Below, in pieces: positions 63,797 to 64,000 of a stretch of 64,000 nt of DNA. Every line of letters starts with the position of its first letter. Within the stretch, counting starts at the first letter, position 1. The translations under genes were made by a program, and so were the position numbers. Below the pieces are notes generated by a model. It was not told the DNA's origin. It worked only from the letters and a program-made list of their open reading frames with translations, and did not search any database. The stretch is from Legionella sheltonii (GTDB lineage Bacteria > Pseudomonadota > Gammaproteobacteria > Legionellales > Legionellaceae), in assembly GCF_026191355.1 (NCBI RefSeq), contig NZ_JAPHOQ010000003.1, positions 124,001-188,000 of the forward strand, read 5' to 3'.

Positions 63797-64000
63797 ATGA
63801 AAAAGAATAAAAGGATGTCCTCTTTATTTCTGTTTATTAGTGCCACTTCGTTAAGCACGATGAGCTATGGGGTTGCCTACAATGTTGTACCCAAAGCAGG
63901 TACAGTGTTACCTACTCAACTTGTTTTAGGAAATACTGCAACAGCATTTTATACCGTAACGAATGCTACGCGTCGTACGCTACCAGGGGGATTTGTTAAA
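63797..64000 (+). CDS. Surface-protein N-terminus, cut by the window end
   Basis: Only 68 codons are visible. A signal peptide (SSLFLFISATSLSTMSYG) precedes LVLGNTATAFYTVTNATRRTLPGG, which resembles the first Ig/choice-of-anchor domain of the proteins at 38856 and 43244. AGGAAATAGG precedes the ATG, 12 bp after the barrel gene; probably one operon. The rest lies outside the window. Confidence 0.65.
   Translation, partial: MKKNKRMSSLFLFISATSLSTMSYGVAYNVVPKAGTVLPTQLVLGNTATAFYTVTNATRRTLPGGFVK

Overview
The window reads as a chromosomal segment of a Legionella species other than a plain L. pneumophila strain. The base composition is AT-rich. It carries a phosphocholination pair matching AnkX and Lem3, a mitochondrial-carrier-type protein like LncP, a Legionella-type major outer membrane protein, and many proteins with eukaryote-like domains of the kind delivered by the Dot/Icm type IV secretion system. 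A cyclodipeptide synthase of the XYP type (such enzymes are known from Fluoribacter/Legionella dumoffii and Rickettsiella) hints at the dumoffii side of the genus, but I cannot fix the species.

Layout. 1-6 kb: an intracellular polyhydroxyalkanoate depolymerase (cut by the window edge), an IS3-family element, a kinase-fold effector candidate, acetoacetyl-CoA reductase PhaB and a FixJ-like response regulator. 6-11 kb: a coiled-coil protein, then a four-gene tripartite efflux operon (TolC-like lipoprotein, HlyD-like adaptor, and a FUSC/AaeB-like transporter split into two ORFs), with a REP/MITE-like inverted repeat inside. 11-19 kb: a duplicated zinc-ribbon protein overlapping a Nudix hydrolase, a membrane HExxH protein, a fusion of FAD oxidoreductase and patatin phospholipase, a Legionella OMP, and an Lrp regulator divergent from an MFS transporter. 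19-25 kb: tRNA-Lys(CUU), a possible caspase-like protein, ArgE, a zinc alcohol dehydrogenase and a hybrid histidine kinase. 25-29 kb: the cyclodipeptide synthase, whose last codons have been replaced by an IS66 insertion with a perfect 8-bp target duplication. 29-38 kb: a YdgA-like protein, a long beta-carbonic anhydrase, a membrane diguanylate cyclase, a TPR-like acidic protein, a pertussis-toxin-S1-like ADP-ribosyltransferase, a serine beta-lactamase-fold hydrolase and an unknown protein. 38-46 kb: secreted and surface proteins (GH17-like glucanase, Pmp-like beta-helix protein, small beta-barrel) around the LncP-like carrier and a decayed gene. 46-56.8 kb: effector cluster (Lem3, AnkX, IS256 element, ArfB-like release factor, unknown proteins, RhoGAP protein). 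57-64 kb: ArgF and an ArtJ-like binding protein under a probable ArgR box, an F-box protein, TrmL, a YdjM-like membrane protein, a FlgE-like protein with a signal peptide, and a second barrel/surface-protein pair running off the end.

How the genes fit together. Housekeeping islands (arginine, PHB, tRNA modification, efflux) alternate with single effector-like genes, each with its own promoter region. Three insertion sequences of different families (IS3, IS66, IS256) have landed at or very near gene ends. AnkX/Lem3 form a functional write/erase pair on Rab1-type GTPases, while RhoGAP, F-box, ADP-ribosyltransferase, mitochondrial-carrier and kinase-like proteins would act on other host processes if secreted. 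Secretion is inferred from domain content; it cannot be read from the sequence. I saw no rRNA operon, CRISPR array or prophage.
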